In this document: positions 28,767 through 38,084 of the stretch, piece after piece
Layout of the letters: each line of letters starts with the position of its first letter
Position numbering within the stretch: the first letter of the stretch is position 1
Origin: JAUZRW01 sp964549915
Lineage (GTDB): Bacteria; Chloroflexota; Anaerolineae; Aggregatilineales; Phototrophicaceae
Length of the DNA stretch: 64,000 nucleotides
Direction of reading: 5' to 3'
Assembly: GCA_964549915.1 (NCBI GenBank)
Contig: CAZJWX010000004.1
Location: 69,980 to 133,979, forward strand
Made by a program: the position numbers and the translations under genes
The notes under the pieces: model-generated
What the model was told of the DNA's origin: nothing
The model's database searches: none
The model's input: only the letters and a program-made list of their open reading frames with translations

Positions 28767-30248
28767 TCACCCCTTCTGATTCTTCTTGCTTACAGCGGCC
28801 TGATCGACAGCCGCCATGATCTTGTAGTAACCCGTGCAACGGCAGAGATTCCCGCTGAAGGCCTGCCGCACCTGCTCCGGAGACGGTGCCTCGTTCTCTT
28901 CCAGCAACTTGGCGCCGGACATCAGGAATCCGGGGATGCAGAAGCCACACTGCACAGCCCCCTGCTCGATGAAGGCTTGTTGCAGCGGGTGCAAATCTCC
29001 GTTCGCCAGCCCCTCAATGGTCACAATTTCCGCGCCGTGTGCCCGCGCCGAAGGAACCAGGCAAGACATCACCGCCATGCCATCGAGATAGACCGTACAA
29101 GCACCGCATTCGCCCTCAGCGCAGCCTTCCTTGGTGCCCGTCAATTGCCCCTGACCCAATACAGGCGATGCCTCATCGCGCAGCCAATCAAGCAGCGTTT
29201 TGTGAACACTGGCGGGAGCCGATAGTGCCCTACCATTGATTGTCGTCTGGATGGTCGCGCCGTCTTCATGCACGGCAGCGTACTCCCTGCCTGTGGGGAA
29301 TTTCCCATCTGGCACGCTGCCCCAGAGCAGCACCGGATTCTGCGGCCATTCCGCCGCCTGCTGATTCTCGCGCAGGGCAGCCAAACCACGCTGCACCATG
29401 ACGCGCACCATCTCCCGCCGATACTCCGCAGACCCGCGCAGATCATCAATCGGAGCAACAGAGTCCATCGCCAATCGAGCGGCCTCGGCGATTTCCGCCT
29501 CCGTCAGCGTCTTTCCTACCAGATATTCTTCTGCAACCGGAGAAGCCACAATCGTCGGGGCGACGCTTCCTTGCGCAATGCTGGCAGACGTCACAGTGTC
29601 GCCATCGAAGCTCAGAACCAGCGTGATATGCACCACTGAAATTGCCTGCGCCCGACGCAAACCGAGCTTCACGAAGAGACCGCGTTGATTGGCATTCATC
29701 GCCGGAAAACGGATCGCGGTCAGCATTTCGTCTGGCTCCATCACCGTGTTGCGAACGCCCGTGTAGAAGGCATCCAGCGGCACATGACGTTCCCCACGAT
29801 CCGCTGAAACCAGAGTCACCGTCGCGCCCATCGCCGCCAGTGGCGAAATGGTATCGTTGGCGGGGCTGGCGGTAATCAGATTCCCGGCGATGGTGGCCCG
29901 GTTACGAAGCTGCGGCGAACCGACTTCCCAACAAGCCTGCGCCAGGGGCAGCGCCCGCTCTTGCAGCAATCGGGAAGCGACGACCTGGTTGTGCGTCACC
30001 AGCGGCCCCAGGCGAATCGTGCCATCGTCCTCCTGAGTAATTTCAGCGAGGCCGGGGATGCGCGTGACATCAATCAACACTTCTACGCCAGGCCGCCCAC
30101 GTCGCTCCAGTTCGAGCAGAATATCGGTGCCGCCCGCCACAATCCGCGCCGCCGCGCCATACTGTTTGAGCAGGGCCAGCGTATCATCTACCGTTGTCGG
30201 TGTCTCATAGCGCCGGATATGCTGCCCGGCGAGTTGTACTTCATGCAT
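28767..30248 (-). CDS. Xanthine dehydrogenase-family FAD-binding plus 2Fe-2S fusion subunit
   Basis: One polypeptide joins two normally separate subunits in the order FAD domain then 2Fe-2S domain. Residues 1-285 are a CO-dehydrogenase-flavoprotein-like FAD domain (RIVAGGTDILLELERR, TIAGNLITASPANDT). Residues about 330-493 are the ferredoxin-like domain with CAEGECGACTVY...C and the second cluster QCGFCIPG...NLCRCTGY. In most fused XdhA proteins the 2Fe-2S domain comes first. ATG 30248 has GAGGA at 9 nt; ATG 30257 is possible but abuts that site. The start overlaps the hydantoinase stop. Confidence 0.9.
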   Translation of the reverse strand: MHEVQLAGQHIRRYETPTTVDDTLALLKQYGAAARIVAGGTDILLELERRGRPGVEVLIDVTRIPGLAEITQEDDGTIRLGPLVTHNQVVASRLLQERALPLAQACWEVGSPQLRNRATIAGNLITASPANDTISPLAAMGATVTLVSADRGERHVPLDAFYTGVRNTVMEPDEMLTAIRFPAMNANQRGLFVKLGLRRAQAISVVHITLVLSFDGDTVTSASIAQGSVAPTIVASPVAEEYLVGKTLTEAEIAEAARLAMDSVAPIDDLRGSAEYRREMVRVMVQRGLAALRENQQAAEWPQNPVLLWGSVPDGKFPTGREYAAVHEDGATIQTTINGRALSAPASVHKTLLDWLRDEASPVLGQGQLTGTKEGCAEGECGACTVYLDGMAVMSCLVPSARAHGAEIVTIEGLANGDLHPLQQAFIEQGAVQCGFCIPGFLMSGAKLLEENEAPSPEQVRQAFSGNLCRCTGYYKIMAAVDQAAVSKKNQKG

Positions 30249-31617
30249 GATCTTCATTCCTCACTGCTCGTCTTACATACCGTCCACGTCCAGGTGTACC
30301 AGTAAATTCGTCATTTTCGACGATGATCTCGCCCCGGCTGATGGTCACCGCCGGCCAGCCCGTGAGCTGCAACCCATCGTATAGAGTCCAATCGACGTTC
30401 TCGTGCAGTGCCTCCGACGAGAGTGTCTGCGCCTTCTGCGGGTCAAAGATCACAATGTCCGCATCGTATCCGGGTGCGATCACGCCTTTTCGGGTGAATC
30501 CCGCCAGGGCAGCCGGGCGCGTACAGCACAAATCCACCCACTGCGCGAGCGTCAGCACGCCACGACGAACGCCATCATACACCCCGGCGAGACGCATTTC
30601 GATAGAAGGCACCCCACCCGGAATCTGACTGAAGTCGTCCAGTCCACGCGCCTTGTCGTCGCGCACGAAGGGGCAATGATCCGTTGTAACGATTTGCAGG
30701 TCGCCCCGCCGCAGCGCCTGCCAGAGGGCATCCTGCTGCGCCTGCTCACGAATCGGCGGCGCACACACGGGAAGTGCTCCCTCTACCCCCGCTTTTTCGA
30801 ATGCATCCCACGTCTTGAAGAGATACTGCGGACAGGTCTCGCCCGTGATGGGCAAAGCCCTGGCCCGCGCACGCTGGATGCGCTCCACGACTTCCTCACA
30901 AGATACATGGAAGATGTGTACGGGGGTCCCGATCAGTTCTGCCATGTCGATCACTCGTCCGGCAGCTTCGCCCTCCATGACGGCGGGACGGCTACGTGGA
31001 TGCCAGCGGGGGGAGGTATTCCCGGCGGCGAGATTCTGGGCAATCAACGTCTGAATGACATCCCAATTTTCAGCATGCACGACGGGGAGCAATCTGTGTG
31101 CATGTGCGGCTTGTAATGCGCGGAAAAGCTGGTCATCGGTCAGGCGAAAGCCATAGGCCATATACAGCTTGACCGTGCTGATGCCTGCCTCGACGACCTG
31201 CGGCAATTCATGGAGCTTGTGGAGTTCCGGCGGGCTGATCGTCATATGCAGGCCATAATCAATGACCACCTGCGGATCAGCCTCAGCGCGGCGTTTCGCC
31301 AGCGCATCCAACATGGTTTCGTCCGGCTCTGCCGCGACGAAATCCACAATGCTGGTCGTACCGCCAAACGCCGCTGCCCGCGTCCCGCTGAAGAACGTAT
31401 CGGCGGACGTGACCCCACCGGGGAGCGGCATTTGCATATGCACATGAATATCAACACCGCCGGGGATGACGTATTGTCCGACGGCATCCAATTCGCGCTG
31501 GCCTCGCAAGCCCGTTCCCAGGGCGGCGATGGTCTCGCCCTGCACCGCCACATCTGCCTGAAAAACCGCCCCGGCAGTGGCTACGATGCCATTTTTGATC
31601 ACGAGATCGTAGGACAT
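30241..31617 (-). CDS. Dihydropyrimidinase/D-hydantoinase family amidohydrolase (HyuA-like)
   Basis: A 458-residue cyclic amidohydrolase. Metal ligands appear as VDIHVHMQMP (HxH), the carboxylated Lys region STVKLYMAYGF, HAENWD, HIFHVSCEE and the Asp of IVTTDHCPF. These enzymes open hydantoin, dihydropyrimidine or related rings; E. coli HyuA (phenylhydantoinase) sits in the purine-linked ygeW-xdhD cluster that this locus resembles. It overlaps the fused FAD/Fe-S gene by 8 bp and is 4 bp from the LLM gene. The natural substrate is not decided by sequence. Confidence 0.88.
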   Translation of the reverse strand: MSYDLVIKNGIVATAGAVFQADVAVQGETIAALGTGLRGQRELDAVGQYVIPGGVDIHVHMQMPLPGGVTSADTFFSGTRAAAFGGTTSIVDFVAAEPDETMLDALAKRRAEADPQVVIDYGLHMTISPPELHKLHELPQVVEAGISTVKLYMAYGFRLTDDQLFRALQAAHAHRLLPVVHAENWDVIQTLIAQNLAAGNTSPRWHPRSRPAVMEGEAAGRVIDMAELIGTPVHIFHVSCEEVVERIQRARARALPITGETCPQYLFKTWDAFEKAGVEGALPVCAPPIREQAQQDALWQALRRGDLQIVTTDHCPFVRDDKARGLDDFSQIPGGVPSIEMRLAGVYDGVRRGVLTLAQWVDLCCTRPAALAGFTRKGVIAPGYDADIVIFDPQKAQTLSSEALHENVDWTLYDGLQLTGWPAVTISRGEIIVENDEFTGTPGRGRYVRRAVRNEDHA

Positions 31618-31621
31618 TACC

Positions 31622-32629
31622 CTAGCTGCTGTAGCCCTCGCTGAAAATGTCGATCATCAAGCGCGGATCGCCCAACGGATAGAGGATCGGGCAGGTTGCG
31701 CCATTGTCCATGTATTCGCGCACCTTGGCCTTGACCTCTTCCGGCGAGCCGCTGGCCGTACACATCTGCACCACGTCATCCGGGACGAGGTGCATGGCGT
31801 TCTCAATTTCTTCGTCGGTGGCTGGCCAGGTCAGCACCTCATGAATTTCATCCAGCAATTCCTGGCTGACACCGCTGGCCTTCATGAGGTGCGGCTGCTG
31901 CCCCAGGTACTGCGTCATCATCTTGCGTGCGCCGTCCAGCGCCTTCTTTCGATCATTATCTACCGAGCAAATCACCAACTGTGGGCGGTCAATTTCGTCA
32001 ATGCTGCGCCCGGCTTTCTTCGCGCCCTTCTCCAGCGCATCCATCGCCCGCAGGTTGTAATCCGGATGCACAAGGTAATTCAGCACGACGCCATCGGCGA
32101 TTTCACCCGTGAGTTCCATCATCTTCATGCCCGTCGCTCCAATGTAGATGGGCACATTACGCGGTGTGGTACGCCCATGTACGACATCCAACTGGATGCC
32201 ATCGACATGATGAAATTCGCCGTGATAGGTCACGTTTTCCATATTCAGCAATTTGCGCAGCACTTCCACCGTCTCGCGCATCGCTTTCAGCGGCTTTTTG
32301 CGCTCAATGCCGACTTTGGCTGCCAGCGGATCCCACCAGGCCCCAATGCCGCAGTAGATGCGGTCGGGTGCCAGGTCATCGAGCGTGAGGAAGGTCGCTG
32401 CCATCAGACCGATGTTGCGCGTCCAATTGTTGGTCACGCCGCTGCCTACTTTGATCTTGCTGGTGTGCGAAGCAAAGGCCGCCATCGGCACAATGGCATC
32501 GCGCACCAACCGGCTCTCCGCCTGCCAGACAGCTTCAAAGCCTTTTTCTTCGGCATATTTCACCAGTTCAATGCCCTCAGAAATCTCGTGGGCATCCTGC
32601 AAATAAAGTGCTACACGATCCTGTGCCAT
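31622..32629 (-). CDS. LLM-class (luciferase-like) flavin/F420-dependent oxidoreductase
   Basis: A 335-residue TIM-barrel protein of the bacterial-luciferase superfamily, closest in appearance to the Mer/F420-dependent group: VKYAEEKGFEAVWQAESRLVRDAIVPMAAFASHTSKIKVGSGVTN at the N terminus and VPIYIGATGMKMMELTGEIADGVVLN in the middle. It has no signal peptide. LLM enzymes reduce or monooxygenate small molecules using FMN or F420. Its place between ssnA and hyuA suggests reduction or oxidation of a ring intermediate; this member is absent from the E. coli cluster. Cofactor is undetermined. Confidence 0.85.
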   Translation of the reverse strand: MAQDRVALYLQDAHEISEGIELVKYAEEKGFEAVWQAESRLVRDAIVPMAAFASHTSKIKVGSGVTNNWTRNIGLMAATFLTLDDLAPDRIYCGIGAWWDPLAAKVGIERKKPLKAMRETVEVLRKLLNMENVTYHGEFHHVDGIQLDVVHGRTTPRNVPIYIGATGMKMMELTGEIADGVVLNYLVHPDYNLRAMDALEKGAKKAGRSIDEIDRPQLVICSVDNDRKKALDGARKMMTQYLGQQPHLMKASGVSQELLDEIHEVLTWPATDEEIENAMHLVPDDVVQMCTASGSPEEVKAKVREYMDNGATCPILYPLGDPRLMIDIFSEGYSS

Positions 32630-32651
32630 GTTCTCAATCCCCTATTCCCGT

Positions 32652-32679
32652 GTAGGGGCATGATATATCATGCCCCTAC
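32652..32679. repeat. 28-bp perfect palindrome
   Basis: Arms GTAGGGGCATGATA (32652-32665) and TATCATGCCCCTAC (32666-32679) are exact complements with no loop. It lies between the LLM gene and ssnA, 2 bp after the ssnA stop. It may be a dispersed repeat or a processing/stability hairpin. Confidence 0.7.
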
Positions 32680-32681
32680 TA

Positions 32682-34022
32682 TTAAAATCTTTCCCAGACG
32701 CGCCGCGCCACCTCTCGCGACTCAGCGGCGATCTTCGCTTCATCAATGCCAGCAATCACATGATCTTGCATGATGATCTTACCGTTGATGATGGTTGTGG
32801 CGACGGGTGCATCCACGATGCCGAACAGGAAATGCCCCCAGACGTTGTCACTGGTCAACGGCGTGGGTGGATCGTAATCAAGCAGGATTACATCAGCAGC
32901 AGCCCCTGCTTCAATGCGTCCCACGCGCTGCCCGGAGAGGCGCTCATAGAGGGTGGCGTTATTGCCCAGCAGCATCGTCTCAAATTCACCCCAGGCGGCG
33001 TTGTTATCCCCCAGGTGATGCTTGTGCATCAGGTAGCCAGTCATCGCCTCACGACGAATATCAGGCGTCATGCCATCCGTGCCCAGGCCAACCGTGATCC
33101 CGCGTTGCAGCATCTGGAAGACATCCGCACGCCCGACAGCGTTATTCATGTTAGATTGCGCCTGATGCACGACAATGGTGTCGCTGTTCGCCAGCAAATC
33201 AACATCCGAATCACTGAGGAAGATACCGTGCGCAGTGATACTCTGGCTGCTGAGCAAGCCGAAGTGATGCAATCGTTCGACCACACCTCGACCGTATTTG
33301 CGCTGCGTTTCGGTCTCATCCACCTTGTCTTCCAGCATGTGAATGTGCACGCCGCGATTCACGTCCGCGCAGAGCGCCGCCGCCTGTTGCAACGATTCAT
33401 CATCAAGCGTGAAGGATGCGTGCAGCCCGACCATGCCATCGAACATGTAGTCTGGATTTGCGGCCTTGGCTTGCTGGCACTTACGGATGTAGCGCTCGTT
33501 CTCGGCGAAGCCTTTCTCACGAACTTCCGGCCCATCCCGATCAGAGACTTCGTAGCAGAGAATGCCCCGCATCCCGGTCCGTTCCAGCGCATCCTGAATG
33601 CGATCCAGGCTGCCGTCGATGGCGTTGGGGCTGGCGTGATGGTCGATGACGCTGGTTACACCCTTTTTCACTGACAGAATCGCCGGGAGCAAGGCGCTGT
33701 AATAGACAGCATCCAGGTCAAGCACCTTGTCGAGCGCCCACCAGAGATGCAGCAAAATCTCGTAGAAGTTATTCATGGGCCTGGTCAACGCCAGCCCACG
33801 CGCATAGGTTCCATAGAAGTGCATGTGTGCGTTGATGAAGCCGGGCATGAGCAAGCGGCCTTGCCCATCGAAGGTTTCAGCATCGGGGTATTGTGCCTGG
33901 AGTTCCGCACGAGTACCAACAGCAGCAATTTTGCTGCCCTCAATGGCGACAGCCCCATCCGGGATGATGCTGCCTTCGCCCGTATTGGTGAATACGGTGA
34001 CGTTCTGAATGAGCAGAGTCAT
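32682..34022 (-). CDS. ssnA: SsnA-type amidohydrolase (putative aminohydrolase)
   Basis: A 446-residue member of the amidohydrolase/chlorohydrolase (TrzN/AtzA-like) superfamily matching SsnA of purine clusters. Metal motifs are GFINAHMHFYGTYARGL (HxH), the VDRHNIHMLED-type His region (GVHIHMLEDKVDE), ITAHGIFLSDSDV and LGTDGMTPD. The ATG at 34022 has AGGACA upstream; the longer frame to 34067 overlaps upstream hairpin sequence. Such enzymes deaminate or hydrolyse purine-like rings, for example guanine deaminase relatives. It is co-directional with the large xanthine dehydrogenase gene 66 bp upstream. Confidence 0.88.
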   Translation of the reverse strand: MTLLIQNVTVFTNTGEGSIIPDGAVAIEGSKIAAVGTRAELQAQYPDAETFDGQGRLLMPGFINAHMHFYGTYARGLALTRPMNNFYEILLHLWWALDKVLDLDAVYYSALLPAILSVKKGVTSVIDHHASPNAIDGSLDRIQDALERTGMRGILCYEVSDRDGPEVREKGFAENERYIRKCQQAKAANPDYMFDGMVGLHASFTLDDESLQQAAALCADVNRGVHIHMLEDKVDETETQRKYGRGVVERLHHFGLLSSQSITAHGIFLSDSDVDLLANSDTIVVHQAQSNMNNAVGRADVFQMLQRGITVGLGTDGMTPDIRREAMTGYLMHKHHLGDNNAAWGEFETMLLGNNATLYERLSGQRVGRIEAGAAADVILLDYDPPTPLTSDNVWGHFLFGIVDAPVATTIINGKIIMQDHVIAGIDEAKIAAESREVARRVWERF

Positions 34023-34054
34023 AACCGTGTCCTGACAAAATGAATAATATTTGT

Positions 34055-34077
34055 AGGGCGCTATCATGTTGCGCCCT
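34055..34077. promoter_or_regulatory. Hairpin between xanthine dehydrogenase and ssnA genes
   Basis: AGGGCGC / GCGCCCT (7 bp) with a 9-nt loop; it begins GTAGGG like other palindromes in the window. It sits in the 66-bp gap of the operon. Confidence 0.35.
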
Positions 34078-34088
34078 TTGTTTGCCTG

Positions 34089-36674
34089 TCACGCTTTCGC
34101 GCCGTTCTTGCTCGGTCGGCGTTTGGGCAGGCGCATCGGGAGCTGTGTGCGCCGCACACCATCGTACTGGTAAAGCGCATTCGCCACCGCGCCAGCCGTT
34201 GGCACCAGGCCAATCTCACCGACACCCTTCGCACCATAGGGGCCGTAGGGGTCAGGTACTTCTACACCGACGACTTCCATCTCTGGCATTTCTTTTGCAC
34301 GCAAGATGCCGCACTTACGCAACATGGTGCTCCTGGGACGACCACCTTCCAACACCAACTCTTCGCTGATGGCGTAGCCCAGCCCCATGTGGATCGATCC
34401 TTCTAGCTGTCCTTCGAAAAGCGTCGGATTGAAGATCTTTCCGGCGTCATGCGCGGCGATGATCTTCTCGACCTGTCCATCGTCATCGAGAATGGCAACC
34501 TGGGTGGCGTAGCTGTAGGAGTAGTGTGTGTAGACCTTCTCCACCATCGCGCCGGGCTTGGTCGTCCAGTCCACCACCCATTCGCCATAGTATTGTTGGC
34601 CTGCAAGTTCGCCGAGCGAATGGCTTTGCAGATCAACGCAGAGCTTCTTGGCGGCGGCAATGATGGCGTTGCCAATCAACGATGTCGCGCGGGAAGCCGT
34701 CGTCATACCCGTGACCATTTCGGACTGTGTATCCACGCGCACTTCGATGCAATCGGGGTCAATCCCTGTTTCGGTGGCGAGCACCTGCACGGCCATTGTA
34801 TGCACACCCTGGCCCATCTCCGTCCAACCGTGATCGACAATCACTTTGTCGGCGGACTCAACAGTAATGGTCACTTTGGACGCATCCGGCATGCCATTGC
34901 CAATTCCGGTGTTCTTGATGCCGCAGGCAATCCCGGCGTACTTCGCATTCTGGAACTGCTCTTTCACGGCCTCGAGGGTCGCACGTACCCCTGCACCGCC
35001 TTCGATCATCTGCCCGGTGGCAGTCATATCGCCATCGCTGAGGGCGTTATCGTAGCGGAACTGCCAGCGGTCAAAGCCGCCCTTCTCGCAGAGTTCATCA
35101 ATGCAGCTTTCCAGCGCGAAAGCAGTCTGATTCACGCCGAATCCGCGCATTGCGCCGCAGGGCAGGTTGTTGGTATAGACCGCCGTGCTCACAATATCCG
35201 TCACCGGGAAGTTATAGGCTCCGGTGGCGTGCCCGGCAGAGCGTTCCAACACCTTCATACCTACCGAGGCATAGGCTCCGGTATCGCCGACAAAGCGCCC
35301 CTTGCAGAAGGTTAGCTTGCCCTCTTGCGTGCAGCCGATGGTGTATTCCATCCAGATGGGATGGCGCTTGGGATGCATGGAGATCGACTCAGCGCGATTG
35401 AGCTTGACCTTGACAGGCATTTGCAGCAAATAGGCCGCCAGCGCAGCGTGTCCCTGCACCGAAAGGTCTTCCTTCCCACCGAAACCGCCGCCATTGGAGA
35501 CCAGTTTCACGCGCACCTGCGGCTGTGGCAGCCCGAGGATCTTCGCAATCTGTACGCGATCTTCAAAGACGCCCTGCCCCTGCGATAACACTTCTACCCC
35601 ATCGCCATCGGGATAGGCGATGCAGGCTTCCGGCTCCATGAAACCGTGTTCGATCATCTGCGTCTGATACACGCCGTGTACCGTATACGCCGAATCCGCC
35701 AGCGCTTGCTCAATATCACCGCGATTGGTGATTGACTGTGACAGCACATTGCCGCCCTCGTGAATATGCGGAGTCTCTGGCTTCAGCGCTTCGTGCATGT
35801 CAGTGATGGGTTCCAGGACTTCGTACTCGATTTGTATCAGCTCAACCGCCTCACGAGCGATGTCTTCTGTTTCCGCCACCACGCAGGCCAGCACATCCCC
35901 GATATAGTGGGTTGTGTCCCCCTCGCCGACCATCATCGGCCAATCCTGCCGAATCAGCCCAACCACGCGATCCCCCGGAATGTCCGCCACTGTCAACACG
36001 CGGATCACACCAGGATGCGCTTCAGCTTCGGACGTGTCAATTTTGAGGATTTTCGCACGGGGATGGTCGCTGAACTTCAGTGCACCGTAGACCATACCGT
36101 CGATCTGGATGTCATCCACATAGCGATGCTGCCCCAGCACCAGATCGCGTGCCTTGTATTTGGGATGGCGCGAACCAACTTTGCCGTCGCCCGTCGGAGT
36201 TGGGACTTCCTCTTCTTTGCGGATTGCATCCGCAGCACATTCGATTGCATCGACGATCTTCTTGTAGCCCGTGCAGCGGCAGAGGTGCGGCGTCAGCGAC
36301 TGTTCAATATCTTCCCGACTGGGTTCGGGATTGCGGTCAATCAGACTATTGGCCTGCATCACGATCCCTGGAATGCAGAAACCGCACTGTACGCCGCCCT
36401 TGCTGACGAAGGCATTGGCGAAAACGCTCTGGCGATATTCGCCCAGCCCCTCAGTCGTCGTGATGCGTGCTCCGTCGATCTTGCTCATCGGCGTCACGCA
36501 GGAGAGCAGCGCCTTCTCATCAACCTGTACTGCGCAGCAGCCGCAGGCCGCCTGCGGGGAGCAGCCATCCTTGGGGGAGATGATGCCTTCGTGTTCGCGC
36601 AAATAGGTCATTAAGGGCAATTTCGGATCGCCCGTATACTCGCGTTCTTCCCCGTTCAGCCGGAATTTAACCAT
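34089..36674 (-). CDS. Molybdenum-dependent xanthine dehydrogenase, fused 2Fe-2S and Mo domains (XdhD-like)
   Basis: An 861-residue fusion with a 2Fe-2S N-terminal part (KDGCSPQAACGCCAV...C and QCGFCIPG...HLCRCTGY, residues about 36-140) and a Mo-binding C-terminal part with a/b-hammerhead (VLGQHRYVDDIQIDGMVYGA), SNGGGFGGKEDLS, LPCGAMRGFGVNQ, MGQGVHTMAVQ and the catalytic YGAKGVGEIGL. Layout and first-cluster spacing match the selenium-metabolism-linked XdhD group. No separate FAD subunit adjoins, though the next operon segment supplies one. ATG 36674 has GGAG at 6 nt. Probable role: purine oxidation or urate reduction, unproven. Confidence 0.9.
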   Translation of the reverse strand: MVKFRLNGEEREYTGDPKLPLMTYLREHEGIISPKDGCSPQAACGCCAVQVDEKALLSCVTPMSKIDGARITTTEGLGEYRQSVFANAFVSKGGVQCGFCIPGIVMQANSLIDRNPEPSREDIEQSLTPHLCRCTGYKKIVDAIECAADAIRKEEEVPTPTGDGKVGSRHPKYKARDLVLGQHRYVDDIQIDGMVYGALKFSDHPRAKILKIDTSEAEAHPGVIRVLTVADIPGDRVVGLIRQDWPMMVGEGDTTHYIGDVLACVVAETEDIAREAVELIQIEYEVLEPITDMHEALKPETPHIHEGGNVLSQSITNRGDIEQALADSAYTVHGVYQTQMIEHGFMEPEACIAYPDGDGVEVLSQGQGVFEDRVQIAKILGLPQPQVRVKLVSNGGGFGGKEDLSVQGHAALAAYLLQMPVKVKLNRAESISMHPKRHPIWMEYTIGCTQEGKLTFCKGRFVGDTGAYASVGMKVLERSAGHATGAYNFPVTDIVSTAVYTNNLPCGAMRGFGVNQTAFALESCIDELCEKGGFDRWQFRYDNALSDGDMTATGQMIEGGAGVRATLEAVKEQFQNAKYAGIACGIKNTGIGNGMPDASKVTITVESADKVIVDHGWTEMGQGVHTMAVQVLATETGIDPDCIEVRVDTQSEMVTGMTTASRATSLIGNAIIAAAKKLCVDLQSHSLGELAGQQYYGEWVVDWTTKPGAMVEKVYTHYSYSYATQVAILDDDGQVEKIIAAHDAGKIFNPTLFEGQLEGSIHMGLGYAISEELVLEGGRPRSTMLRKCGILRAKEMPEMEVVGVEVPDPYGPYGAKGVGEIGLVPTAGAVANALYQYDGVRRTQLPMRLPKRRPSKNGAKA

Positions 36675-36692
36675 GTCCAACTCCAGAATATT

Positions 36693-36954
36693 TCAACATA
36701 ACCACTTATTTACGTCGGAAATCACTTCCACAGCGAGAGTGGGCAGGTTGGCATTGTATCCTTTATTCGCAAATGGCGTTGCTTGTGAACCACAAGAGAT
36801 AAAAGCGACATCCGGTGCAAAACGCTGCCCGATTACTCGGTACTTCGATGACCCCTCCGTTGATGACCTCCACACGAGTATCGCCATACGCGCCCGCTGC
36901 ATACAAGCGATCCAAAGCCTCGGCTGTGCGTTGGATTGGCTCGCGAATAACCAT
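36693..36954 (-). pseudogene. Uma2-family (DUF820) nuclease-like remnant
   Basis: From ATG 36954 (GGAGGAG upstream) the frame reads REPIQRTAEALDRLYAAGAY...VEVINGGVIEV, a Uma2 N terminus. A frameshift then continues it as RFAPDVAFISCGSQATPFANKGYNANLPTLAVEVIS, which is the Uma2 catalytic strand with PDVAF and LAVEV. The segment normally between them, including H-N and G-rich parts, is missing. It is a frameshifted, internally deleted copy. It lies between the purine genes and the carbamoyltransferase gene and interrupts the run. Confidence 0.7.
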
Positions 36955-37084
36955 GGCACTCCTCCAAAATTCGTGCGGAAGTATCGCCATTATACGACAA
37001 GAACGTGTGCAGGGGCTGATCCATGACGCGCCCGTTGCAATAAATCCGCGACGGAGACGGACTGCCCCTACGTACCTCTGATCG

Positions 37085-38065
37085 TCAGGCCATCGTCAGC
37101 GCCATTGCAGCCTTCTGCACATGCAGGCGGTTTTCCGCTTCATCGTACACAACGCTCTGCGGGCCATCAATCACGCCGTCGGTCACTTCAATGTTGCGGT
37201 CTGCGGGCAAGCAGTGCATGTACATGGCATCTTCTTTTGCCATTTCCATCCGGCGCTCATCCGTGATCCAGTCGCTGTACTTCTTGCCGATTTCGAAGGC
37301 TTCGTCATTGTCTTCGGTGGTCAGCATGCAGCCCCAGGATTTTGCATAGATCACGTCCGCATCTTTGAAACCCGCGTCGAAATCGTCCAACATTTCGAAC
37401 GAACCGCGCGATTTCTTCGCATTCTCCTTCGCCTGTTCCACGATGTCCGGCATCAACTTGAATTCCGGCGGATGAGTCAGGCGGACGTTCATGCCGTAGC
37501 GCGTCATCAGCAGAATCAGGCTTTGTGGAACGCTCATGGGCTTCAGGTAGCTGCTGGCGTAGGCATAGCTGACGTTGATCGTCAGACCGCGCGGGTCGCC
37601 CCGCTTCTCGATGATCGTCATCATATCGGCGAGAATCTGGAAGGGATGATAGTAATCATCTTGCATATTCAGCACCGGGACACGGCTGGCTTCCGCCACT
37701 TCGTTGAGGTACTTGTTGCCTTCCTGCCCCCAATCACTGCGACGGATGGCGAGACCATCGTTGTAGCGTCCCAGGATTTCGCCGATTTCTTTGGCAGTAT
37801 CGCCATGACTGATCTGTGTGGTGCGGCTCTCGATGAACTGGGCGTGCCCGCCAAGCTGGGCCATACCCGCCTCGAAGCTGGCGCGGGTGCGCGTGCTCGA
37901 ATAGAAGAAGAGCATCGCCAGCACCTTGTCGCGCAGATACGCATGCGGCTGATTCAGCGCTCGCTTGCGTTTGAGTTCGAAGGCCACATCGAAGAGTGTG
38001 TCCAGTTCTTCGCGTGACCAATCCTGTGTCGTGATTAAATCGCGTCCGCGTAAATGCGTTTGCAT
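37085..38065 (-). CDS. Ornithine carbamoyltransferase-like (YgeW-type) carbamoyltransferase
   Basis: A 326-residue aspartate/ornithine carbamoyltransferase-fold enzyme. The carbamoyl-phosphate site is FFYSSTRTRASFEAG; the second part is DDYYHPFQILADMMTI (HPxQ), and the C-terminal amino-acid side has MHCLPADRNIEVTDGVIDGPQSV (HCLP). In E. coli the related YgeW sits in a purine/hydantoin cluster, and here it lies next to a YgeY-like hydrolase; with the divergent carbamate kinase it can pass a carbamoyl group to ATP. The amino substrate is unknown, and it may be a canonical OTC. The gap to the hydrolase gene is 19 bp. Confidence 0.85.
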   Translation of the reverse strand: MQTHLRGRDLITTQDWSREELDTLFDVAFELKRKRALNQPHAYLRDKVLAMLFFYSSTRTRASFEAGMAQLGGHAQFIESRTTQISHGDTAKEIGEILGRYNDGLAIRRSDWGQEGNKYLNEVAEASRVPVLNMQDDYYHPFQILADMMTIIEKRGDPRGLTINVSYAYASSYLKPMSVPQSLILLMTRYGMNVRLTHPPEFKLMPDIVEQAKENAKKSRGSFEMLDDFDAGFKDADVIYAKSWGCMLTTEDNDEAFEIGKKYSDWITDERRMEMAKEDAMYMHCLPADRNIEVTDGVIDGPQSVVYDEAENRLHVQKAAMALTMA

Positions 38066-38084
38066 GATTTCTGGTTCCTTCCGT

